This document shows positions 1-4,917 of a stretch of 5,443 bases of DNA, piece by piece. The DNA lies in the NCBI GenBank assembly GCA_016197345.1, contig JACPVY010000215.1, positions 1 to 5,443 on the forward strand. Direction: 5' to 3'. This DNA is from Burkholderiales bacterium. GTDB taxonomy: Bacteria > Pseudomonadota > Gammaproteobacteria > Burkholderiales > Burkholderiaceae_D. The notes below the pieces were generated by a model. It saw only the letters and a list, made by a program, of their open reading frames with translations. It did no database searches and was not told the origin of the DNA. The translations under genes and the position numbers were made by a program. Within the stretch, counting starts at the first letter, position 1. Every line of letters starts with the position of its first letter.

Positions 1-1
1 G

Positions 2-547
2 GTGGCGATTGGGCAAGCGATCATCCACCAACCCAAACTTCTATTGCTAGACGAACCAGCCAGCGGCCTCGACCCAGAAGCGCGCGCGAGTTTAGCGAGC
101 TTATTTCGCCAACTGCAAAAAGAAGGCATGACCTTGCTGGTGTCGTCGCATATTTTGGCCGAGCTAGATGAATATTCGACTGCCATGCTCGCCTTGCGCG
201 CAGGTCAAGTGCTAGAACAACGCAATTTACATCAAGAGGCGAGCGAAGATGCCCTCGTGCAATTGCACATCCAATTGCTCCAACCCGATACGCGTGCTGT
301 GCCACTACTAATAGCAGCAGGCGCGCAATTCTCCCCAACGGGTAGCACTGGCACCGATCCCTGCCAAATCGTATGCCGCTTTAGCGCCGAACGTGGGCGG
401 CAAGCGGCGCTACTAGCGCAATTGGTGCGTGAAGGGATAGCCCTTTGCGGCTTTAGCACTAGCAAAGAAAATCTACAACAATCGTATTTGCGCTCCTTAG
501 CCAATGCGAATAACTCAGCCCCCAACAACGAAGGCGCGCAAGCATGA
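2..547 (+). CDS. ABC transporter ATP-binding protein, 3' part only
   Basis: This is the nucleotide-binding subunit of an ABC transporter, which hydrolyses ATP at the cytoplasmic face of the inner membrane to drive the permease encoded next. The window edge cuts off the Walker A region; the GTG at the first full codon is read as an internal valine. Visible are the region just after the signature motif, Walker B (KLLLLDEP, residues 12-19 of the fragment, with catalytic Glu18), the D-loop SGLD (21-24) and the H-switch His50 in LLVSSH. Residues 60-181 form a C-terminal extension without clear motifs, as often seen in ABC-2-type exporter ATPases. The stop codon overlaps the next start as ATGA, so the two genes should be translationally coupled. 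The substrate cannot be told from the sequence. The ABC ATPase call is certain; the exporter subclass is inferred from the H-switch and D-loop context and the permease type. Confidence 0.95.
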   Translation: MAIGQAIIHQPKLLLLDEPASGLDPEARASLASLFRQLQKEGMTLLVSSHILAELDEYSTAMLALRAGQVLEQRNLHQEASEDALVQLHIQLLQPDTRAVPLLIAAGAQFSPTGSTGTDPCQIVCRFSAERGRQAALLAQLVREGIALCGFSTSKENLQQSYLRSLANANNSAPNNEGAQA

Positions 548-1842
548 TGAATCCAGAATTCAAGCGCCATCTGTGGCAAGAAATCTCCCTGCATCGCTTA
601 ATTGCCATGCCTGGCATGTTGTTTTTACTGTTTTTAGTCAGCTATCTCGCGGATCACACACACAAACTAGCGAACCTAGGCAGCACCGCGCTCACGCTCT
701 ATGTCGTCATCTTACTGATGTGGGGCACCCGCAATGTCAGCGCTTGTTTGATCGACGAATGGCGCGATCAAACTTGGGATCAACAACGCATGAGCGCACT
801 GTCACCATGGACGATGACTTGGGGCAAGTTGGCGGGTGCCTCGATGTTTCAGTGGTATGGCGCGGCGTTGTGTCTAGCGGTGATGCTATTGGCGGGCTTG
901 GCCGAAGGTGATCCAGATATCTTTCTGCGCGTGGTGATCTTGGTGGCACTCGCGATCATGCTGCATGCAACCAATTTAGCCATTACTTTGCACATTTTTA
1001 TTCAAGAAAAACGCAATCGGATGCGCAATAATATCGGCCCTTTTTTGCTGCTCATCGCGATCTTAGCGCTGTCCTTAATTAACGGTTTAGAGCGAACGAA
1101 AACGCTTATATTTTGGTGGCAGATGTCTTTCGACCCCGCTGTTTTTTGGCTAGCTAGCAGCTTACTATTTGCTACTTGGGCCGTATTTGGTGCATGGCGG
1201 GTAATGGCTAGCGCCTTGCAAGAATATCAGTTTGGTTGGGCGTGGCCCGCATTTGGCATCACGCTAGGTATTTATTTTGCTGGATTTGTTGAATCGCTGA
1301 ACCAAGCGAACGCCTTGGGCATGGTGTTACTGATCTCCTTGTTGCTGACGTATTTCGGACTCGTGAGCGAAATCTATCAACGCGTGCAATGGCAACGATT
1401 ATTGTTGCGCTGGCAGGCAAAAGATTATCGCGGCTTGTTGCAGCGCTTACCGCTATGGCCAAGCAGCATGCTGTTAGCGTTATTGTGCGCACTACTTTTG
1501 CTGCCTTTCGCACCGGGACACGTCTTAGACAATCCGCTACGCTTCGGCCGAGCAGAAACCATTCCACCATTTGCGGTTGTGTTGATGGTGATGCGCGATG
1601 CGGCTTTACTGTATTTTTTCGTGCTAGCGCCTCACGCTAAGCGCGCGCTAGGAACGACGCTCTTGTATCTCGCCTTATTGGACGGTTTACTGCCATTTTT
1701 AGCCTCAGTGACCGATCAAGCTTGGCTGGGCATCATCTTTTTCCCACTCAGTGCGACTGGCAATATCGCCTTAATCGGCATGCTTGCCCACTTTTTGCTG
1801 GCGGCGATGCTCTTGCGCTGGCGCTGGAAAACCAGCGCATAG
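544..1842 (+). CDS. ABC transporter permease, polytopic inner-membrane protein
   Basis: This 432-residue protein is the predicted membrane partner of the upstream ATPase. The start is the first ATG of ATGATG, overlapping the ATPase stop; a start one codon later is equally possible. By eye there are about 11-12 hydrophobic segments, near residues 19-37, 48-70, 101-120, 126-153, 164-182, 199-220, 232-250, 257-278, 306-323, 338-362, 368-388 and 393-425. Between the second and third segments lies a polar stretch, DEWRDQTWDQQRMSALSPW (71-89), followed by WGKLAG (93-98). I recall this kind of W-R-TWD-QR-S-L/WGKL block from ABC-2-like permeases; it probably contacts the ATPase. The length suggests one large subunit rather than two 6-helix halves. 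No substrate-binding protein gene follows, in line with export or lipid/peptide handling, but the substrate is unknown. A GC hairpin overlaps its stop codon. Confidence 0.88.
   Translation: MMNPEFKRHLWQEISLHRLIAMPGMLFLLFLVSYLADHTHKLANLGSTALTLYVVILLMWGTRNVSACLIDEWRDQTWDQQRMSALSPWTMTWGKLAGASMFQWYGAALCLAVMLLAGLAEGDPDIFLRVVILVALAIMLHATNLAITLHIFIQEKRNRMRNNIGPFLLLIAILALSLINGLERTKTLIFWWQMSFDPAVFWLASSLLFATWAVFGAWRVMASALQEYQFGWAWPAFGITLGIYFAGFVESLNQANALGMVLLISLLLTYFGLVSEIYQRVQWQRLLLRWQAKDYRGLLQRLPLWPSSMLLALLCALLLLPFAPGHVLDNPLRFGRAETIPPFAVVLMVMRDAALLYFFVLAPHAKRALGTTLLYLALLDGLLPFLASVTDQAWLGIIFFPLSATGNIALIGMLAHFLLAAMLLRWRWKTSA
1821..1838 (+). promoter_or_regulatory. GC-rich hairpin at the end of the permease gene
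   Basis: A perfect 7-bp stem (GCGCTGG at 1821-1827, CCAGCGC at 1832-1838) closes an AAAA loop and ends two bases before the TAG stop at 1840-1842. No T-run follows, so it is not a standard intrinsic terminator. It may protect the 3' end of the ABC transcript or help Rho-dependent termination. It lies inside coding sequence, so coding constraint or chance could also explain it. Confidence 0.4.
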
Positions 1843-1844
1843 CA

Positions 1845-1968
1845 AGGGGAACCTCGAAAAACCTACTGCGCAGACATCTCTTGAACTTGTGAGCCTCGCT
1901 TTACCCTAGTAAAGCTATGTTTCTCAGTCCAATATCTGCTCCGCTCGCTACAGTTTTTCGAGGCCCCT
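1845..1968. repeat. Long imperfect palindrome, probable dispersed intergenic repeat
   Basis: This structure fills most of the gene-free stretch 1843-2010. The outer arms are GGGGAACCTCGAAAAAC (1846-1862) and GTTTTTCGAGGCCCC (1953-1967); they pair completely except for a two-base AA bulge, and A1845/T1968 adds one pair. The tip is a 7-bp hairpin, GCTTTAC (1898-1904), loop CCTA, GTAAAGC (1909-1915). Between them the two halves remain imperfectly complementary, for example TGAG at 1890-1893 with CTCA at 1923-1926. The whole folds into one arm of about 60 nt per side. No T-run marks it as a terminator and it has no useful open reading frame. Its extended symmetry suggests a REP/MITE-like intergenic repeat, but copy number cannot be known from this window. 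It could also end transcription of the ABC operon. Confidence 0.6.
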
Positions 1969-2010
1969 CAAGATCACGCCATTATTTTCAACCTTCATTC
2001 ACGTTTTAGT

Positions 2011-2331
2011 ATGAGCAAACTCCAACTCACCGCCACCGATATCTTACGCAGCCGCCTCAATCAAGAAACCGCACGCCTGCCTTTTGCTGAATTATTCCGC
2101 CACTTTGCCGCTGGCAGCGTGGTCTTAGTTGCCGATGGACTGGATCTAGTCGAAGTGGCGGTGCAATTTTCTCAAGACAACAAAACCCAAGTCGCCCAAT
2201 GGATGGAAAGCGGCAAAATTGCCCGCGCCAGCGATCAAGATGCGCAAAAATGGGTGGATCAAGCGCAAGAATTATGGGCGGTAGTGGTCAGTCCATGGGT
2301 GCTGGTGCAAGAGAACAAGGCCAGCGCTTAA
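2011..2331 (+). CDS. DUF2288 family protein
   Basis: This 106-residue, probably soluble, protein belongs to the DUF2288 family, found mainly in proteobacteria and cyanobacteria; no biochemical role is established to my knowledge. The family hallmarks are visible: GLDLVEVA at residues 43-50, QWMESGKI near 63-70, a D-x-x-A-x-x-W block at 75-81, and the near-invariant C-terminal LWAVVVSPWVLVQE at 88-101. Length matches the family norm of about 100 residues, so the gene is intact. The ATG at 2011 fits the N-terminus, but no convincing Shine-Dalgarno lies before it (the preceding bases read ACGTTTTAGT), so initiation may be weak or leaderless. It sits alone between two repeat-like elements, with the palindrome ending 42 bases upstream and a MITE-like element starting 67 bases downstream, so it is probably its own transcription unit. 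Confidence 0.9.
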   Translation: MSKLQLTATDILRSRLNQETARLPFAELFRHFAAGSVVLVADGLDLVEVAVQFSQDNKTQVAQWMESGKIARASDQDAQKWVDQAQELWAVVVSPWVLVQENKASA

Positions 2332-2398
2332 TTGATCTGCCACGCTATGCACGAACAATGCAGCGCAACATGACGCTCTATACTCATCCTGCTATGAT

Positions 2399-2416
2399 CC
2401 TAGAAACGGCAGTTGA
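2399..2416 (+). repeat. Left terminal inverted repeat of the MITE-like element
   Basis: The sequence CCTAGAAACGGCAGTTGA pairs with the right arm at 2613-2630 with one mismatch (A2411, where a G is expected from the right arm). It directly follows the left ATGAT copy at 2394-2398. Confidence 0.75.
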
Positions 2417-2612
2417 CCGCTATTTTCTCCAAAAGATACTTGATTTCATTGAAGAAAACGGCGAAAAAAAATTCACCCATAAGGTGAGAGCGCTACAGGC
2501 GAAATTACTTGTTTCCCAACTCGCTAGCTTTGTTGCAACTTCGTAGCAGAATGCAGTCTGCGTCCTCGTTGCGCCTCGCTATCAAGTCGGTAAACTGCCT
2601 ACTTTCACCTGT

Positions 2613-2630
2613 TCAACCGCCGTTTCTAGG
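2613..2630 (-). repeat. Right terminal inverted repeat of the MITE-like element
   Basis: Read on the minus strand, this arm is CCTAGAAACGGCGGTTGA, matching the left arm at 17 of 18 positions. It is followed on the plus strand by the second ATGAT copy (2631-2635). It ends 53 bases before the ATG of the peptidase gene, so the element has been inserted into, or forms, that gene's upstream region and may carry its promoter. Confidence 0.75.
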
Positions 2631-2683
2631 ATGATCATTCCGCCCGCACTCTTTGCGCCCCCAACTTTTGATTATTGATCCCT

Positions 2684-4168
2684 ATGTCGCGCACTCTCCA
2701 TGCTTTATTCGCTGCCAGCCTTTTACTAAGCTATAGCGACGTCTTTGCGAAACCTGCCACCATGACCAGCGCCCAACTCGCCAGCAATCCATTACTCCAT
2801 CCCAGCAAATTGCCCTATCAATTGCCTGCCTTTGACAAAATCAAAGTCGCGCACTACGGCCCCGCGTTTGCTGAAGCCATGCGCCAACATAGCGCCGAAA
2901 TCGACGCTATCGCCAATGCCAAAGATGCCCCAAGCTTCGACAATACCATCGTCGCAATGGAAAAATCGGGACAGACCTTATCCCGCGTCGAAAGCGTCTT
3001 TTTCAACCTCAATCGGTTGATCACGAATGAGGCGATGCAAAAGATTGAGCGCGATATCGCCGCCAAATTAGCCGCGCATAGCGATGCGATTTTCCTCAAT
3101 AACAAGCTATTTACTCGCGTCGATCAATTGTTTCAGCAACGCGCTGAACTCAAGCTCGATGCCGAATCGCTGCGCTTGCTCGAACATGTTCACAATCAAT
3201 TTGTCTTTGCTGGCGCAAAATTAGATCCAACCCAGCAAGCACGCGTCAAAAAAATCAATCTTGAATTGGCCGATTTGAATACGCGCTTTAATCAAAACGT
3301 CTTGAAAGAAGTGAATGCTGCGGCGTTTTTAGTCGATAGCAAAGAAGAATTAGCGGGCCTCTCTGACGAGCAAATCAAGGCGATGGCCGATGCTGCCAAA
3401 GCGAAGGGACATGCTGGCAAATACTTGATGGAATTGACCAACACCACGACCCAGCCACAAAACACCTATTTGCAAAATCGCGCCTTGCGTGAGCGTTTGC
3501 ATAGTGCGTCGATCTCGCGCGGCATGCATGGCGGCGAATTTGATAACCGCGAATTGATCGTGCAACAAGCCAAGTTGCGCGCCGAACGCGGGCAATTAGT
3601 CGGATTCTCGAATTACGCTGCCTTTAGCGTCGCGGAAGAAACTGCACACACGCCGCAAGCGATCAATCAACTACTGGCCGAACTCACCCCCGCTGCGGTC
3701 GCCAATGCACGCAAGGAAGGCGCAGAAATCCAAAAAATCATCGATGCCGAAAAAGGCGGCTTTCAACTTACTGCCTATGATTGGGATATCTATGCCGAGA
3801 AAGTACGCAAAGCACGCTACGATTTCGACGCAGGCCAACTGAAACCCTATTTCGAACTGAACAACGTGATGCAAAATGGCGTGTTTTACGCCGCCAATCA
3901 ACTGTATGGCATCACCTTCACCCGCCGCACTGATCTGCCGAAATATCATCCCGATATCGAAATCTATGAAGTGAAAGAAGCCGACGGCAAACCGCTTGCC
4001 TTGTTTATCGCCGATTACTATGCACGTTCAAACAAAAGCGGCGGTGCTTGGATGAATGAATACGTCGAACAATCGACGTTATTTGGGACACTCCCGGTGA
4101 TCGGCAATCATCTCAACATTCCCAAGCCAGCAAAAGGTGAGGCGGCTATGCCACTACCGAATCATTAG
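2684..4168 (+). CDS. N-terminal fragment of the M3 peptidase
   Basis: This 494-codon reading frame encodes the N-terminal part of the broken peptidase. ATG at 2684 is preferred over the TTG at 2675 because it places a signal peptide at the very start: Met-Ser-Arg, a hydrophobic core at residues 5-15, and likely cleavage after VFA (residue 22, before Lys23). No clear Shine-Dalgarno precedes either start. The mature part begins NPLLHPSKLPYQLPAFDKIK, typical of Dcp, followed by the long helical domain. The family block DYYARSNKSGGAWM lies near 444-457 and LNIPKPAKGE near 477-486. The last eight residues, AAMPLPNH, are out-of-frame readthrough past the deletion point before TAG at 4166-4168. If translated, the product would lack the catalytic centre and would probably be unstable. 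Confidence 0.8.
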   Translation: MSRTLHALFAASLLLSYSDVFAKPATMTSAQLASNPLLHPSKLPYQLPAFDKIKVAHYGPAFAEAMRQHSAEIDAIANAKDAPSFDNTIVAMEKSGQTLSRVESVFFNLNRLITNEAMQKIERDIAAKLAAHSDAIFLNNKLFTRVDQLFQQRAELKLDAESLRLLEHVHNQFVFAGAKLDPTQQARVKKINLELADLNTRFNQNVLKEVNAAAFLVDSKEELAGLSDEQIKAMADAAKAKGHAGKYLMELTNTTTQPQNTYLQNRALRERLHSASISRGMHGGEFDNRELIVQQAKLRAERGQLVGFSNYAAFSVAEETAHTPQAINQLLAELTPAAVANARKEGAEIQKIIDAEKGGFQLTAYDWDIYAEKVRKARYDFDAGQLKPYFELNNVMQNGVFYAANQLYGITFTRRTDLPKYHPDIEIYEVKEADGKPLALFIADYYARSNKSGGAWMNEYVEQSTLFGTLPVIGNHLNIPKPAKGEAAMPLPNH

Positions 4169-4572
4169 CAGCGGCCACGCTCGATCAAGCCTGGCACCAA
4201 TTAACGCCAGAACAAATGCCGAGCGACCCCATCGCCTTCGAAGCGCAAGTATTGCAAAAAGCGGGCTTTGATTATGCAGCCGTACCGCCACGCTATCGCA
4301 GCACTTATTTTTCGCACAGTTTTGGCGGCGGCTATGCGGCAGGCTATTATGCTTACATGTGGAGCGAAAAACTGGATGCAGATACCGGCGAATGGTTTAA
4401 AGAAAACGGTGGCATGACGCGCAAAAACGGCGATTGGTTCCGCGCTAAACTGCTGTCACGCGGTGGTAGCGTTGATGCGCTGCAACTGTATACCGAATTC
4501 CGTGGCCGCCCTGCCGTAATTGGGCCTTTGTTAGAACGCCGTGGCTTAACGGTAAGCCCGGCGAATCGTTGA
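4141..4572 (+). CDS. C-terminal fragment of the M3 peptidase, not independently translated
   Basis: This 143-codon frame starts directly after an in-frame TGA at 4138-4140 and carries the C-terminal M3 sequence: GGYATTESLAAATLDQAWH, then PPRYRSTYFSHSFGGGYAAGYYAYMWSE-type sequence (protein positions about 44-71), and LLSRGG and PLLERRGL near the end. The tyrosines in the RYRSTYF and GGGYAAGYYAY block correspond to substrate-binding tyrosines known in Dcp. The first ATG in this frame is at 4216, but no Shine-Dalgarno is evident, so it is most likely a non-expressed remnant. The peptidase stop at 4570-4572 lies within the first copy of an 11-bp tandem repeat. Confidence 0.75.
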   Translation, partial: GGYATTESLAAATLDQAWHQLTPEQMPSDPIAFEAQVLQKAGFDYAAVPPRYRSTYFSHSFGGGYAAGYYAYMWSEKLDADTGEWFKENGGMTRKNGDWFRAKLLSRGGSVDALQLYTEFRGRPAVIGPLLERRGLTVSPANR

Positions 4573-4590
4573 TAGTCAATTGATAGTCAA
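4569..4590. repeat. Perfect tandem duplication of an 11-bp palindrome
   Basis: TTGATAGTCAA occurs twice without spacing (4569-4579 and 4580-4590). Each copy is itself an inverted repeat, TTGA-TAG-TCAA. The first copy contains the peptidase stop codon TGA (4570-4572). It may be a slippage duplication or a double operator for the downstream gene; the sequence alone does not decide. Confidence 0.6.
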
Positions 4591-4596
4591 GTGTAG

Positions 4597-4615
4597 GCTG
4601 GCGCAATGCGCCAGC
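4597..4615 (+). promoter_or_regulatory. Strong hairpin abutting the Shine-Dalgarno of the DUF4404 gene
   Basis: GCTGGCGC (4597-4604) and GCGCCAGC (4608-4615) form a perfect 8-bp GC-rich stem with a 3-nt AAT loop (or 7 bp with a 5-nt loop). One base later begins AGGAG (4617-4621), six bases before the ATG at 4628. No T-run follows, so it is a poor intrinsic terminator. It is more likely a 5'-UTR structure that affects translation or mRNA stability, or a Rho-linked 3' end of the peptidase transcript. Confidence 0.5.
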
Positions 4616-4616
4616 T

Positions 4617-4621
4617 AGGAG
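4617..4621 (+). promoter_or_regulatory. Shine-Dalgarno AGGAG of the DUF4404 gene
   Basis: AGGAG lies six bases before the ATG at 4628, near-ideal spacing, and fixes that start. It is the only strong ribosome binding site in the window, and it sits one base after a GC-rich hairpin. Confidence 0.8.
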
Positions 4622-4627
4622 AATAAG

Positions 4628-4903
4628 ATGGATCAAGAGCAACTCAAAGCCAGCCTGAAAGGGCTGCATAAACAACTGGCGAATACCGAAGAAGTCGATC
4701 ACGAATTGCAGCACTTATTAGCCGTGCTCAATAGCGATATCGAACAAATCTTAGATAAGGAAGATGAACGCGAAGCCGACGCCAATACTTTCGGCCTCGC
4801 AGGGCGGGCGCGCGAACTCACCGCCCGCTTTGCCGCGCAACATCCGACGCTAGAGCCAACGCTACGCGAATTAGCGCGAATCCTAGGCAATATGGGCATT
4901 TAA
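4628..4903 (+). CDS. DUF4404 family protein
   Basis: This 91-residue acidic protein without membrane segments matches the DUF4404 family, small proteobacterial proteins of unknown function. The pattern visible here is LKASLKGLHKQLANTEEVDHELQHLLAVLNSDIEQIL (residues 6-42), then an acidic linker, then a second helix with RFAAQHPTLEPTLRELARILGNMGI at 67-91, which is the family's H-P-x-L and terminal L-x-x-[LM]-GI ending. Leucines at heptad-like spacing suggest a helical hairpin or coiled-coil oligomer. The start is fixed by AGGAG six bases upstream. The length is normal and the gene looks intact. The next gene begins 14 bases after its stop, so the two may be co-transcribed. No function can be assigned. 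Confidence 0.88.
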   Translation: MDQEQLKASLKGLHKQLANTEEVDHELQHLLAVLNSDIEQILDKEDEREADANTFGLAGRARELTARFAAQHPTLEPTLRELARILGNMGI

Positions 4904-4917
4904 GGCATAAGCCTGCT

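Larger units (their letters stand above)
2394..2635. mobile_element. MITE-like element with IS1380-type ends and 5-bp target duplication
   Basis: A 232-bp element (2399-2630) is bounded by terminal inverted repeats: CCTAGAAACGGCAGTTGA at 2399-2416, and the complement of CCTAGAAACGGCGGTTGA at 2613-2630, matching at 17 of 18 positions. ATGAT lies directly outside each end (2394-2398 and 2631-2635), as expected for a 5-bp target-site duplication. Ends starting CCTAGA with a 4-5-bp duplication are known for the IS1380 family (ISEcp1 ends begin CCTAGATT), so an IS1380-like transposase is the inferred mobiliser. No transposase fragment is recognisable inside. The interior has subterminal complementary heptamers (ACTTGAT at 2438-2444, ATCAAGT at 2581-2587) and small hairpins (TCACC/GGTGA at 2473-2487; GCAGA/TCTGC in the 2527-2545 region). 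It accounts for most of the gene-free stretch 2332-2683; nothing was recognised in its flanks. Confidence 0.75.
2684..4572 (+). pseudogene. dcp: Secreted M3 peptidase (dipeptidyl carboxypeptidase type) with the zinc-site region deleted
   Basis: M3 peptidases of the Dcp/oligopeptidase A group are zinc enzymes that cleave short peptides; a signal peptide here points to the periplasm. The 5' part (2684 to about 4140) and 3' part (about 4141 to 4572) are both well-conserved Dcp-type sequence but lie in different frames. In the family, the block around LNIPKPAKGE is followed by a segment carrying HEFGH (zinc ligands and catalytic Glu) and the third zinc ligand Glu, then by GYATTE. Here LNIPKPAKGE runs straight into the DNA for GGYATTESLAAA. 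By comparison with E. coli Dcp from memory, about 85-90 codons are absent, and the lost length is not a multiple of three. No HEXXH is present in either frame. The product cannot be an active M3 peptidase. Good conservation of both flanks suggests a recent deletion or an assembly error. The exact family member (dcp versus a relative) is less sure than the M3 assignment. Confidence 0.88.

Noticed and set aside
21..338. Minus-strand open frames opposite the ABC genes, the peptidase and the isomerase
   Set aside because: They are antisense shadows of strongly conserved plus-strand proteins, with no family resemblance or ribosome binding sites.
1..900. Frequent CTAG tetranucleotides, at least eight in the first 900 bases
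   Set aside because: This shows no CTAG avoidance, unlike many enterics, but the excess over chance is small and partly reflects CTAGC/CTAGA codon pairs; it is only a weak taxonomic hint.
1846..1967. The 1846-1967 palindrome as a simple intrinsic terminator
   Set aside because: The arms are about 90 bases apart and no T-run follows the 3' arm; the T5 lies inside the stem.
2199..2546. A 115-codon plus-strand open frame overlapping the end of DUF2288 and running into the MITE-like element
   Set aside because: Its first half is an out-of-frame shadow of the conserved DUF2288 gene and its second half lies in the repeat element. It has no Shine-Dalgarno and no recognisable family.
4130..4170. 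Programmed frameshifting as an explanation for the split peptidase
   Set aside because: A frameshift would not restore the missing HEXXH segment; about 85-90 codons are absent, and there is no obvious slippery heptamer with downstream structure at the junction.
4569..4597. Possible sigma-70 promoter with TTGATA as -35 and TGTAGG as -10 ahead of the DUF4404 gene
   Set aside because: Spacing from the first copy (4569-4574 to 4592-4597) is acceptable, but the -10 matches only about half of TATAAT, and the TTGATA is part of a palindromic duplication. Too weak to annotate.
4903..4914. Small hairpin AGGC-ATAA-GCCT between the DUF4404 and isomerase genes
   Set aside because: Only four base pairs, within a 14-base gap; expected by chance.
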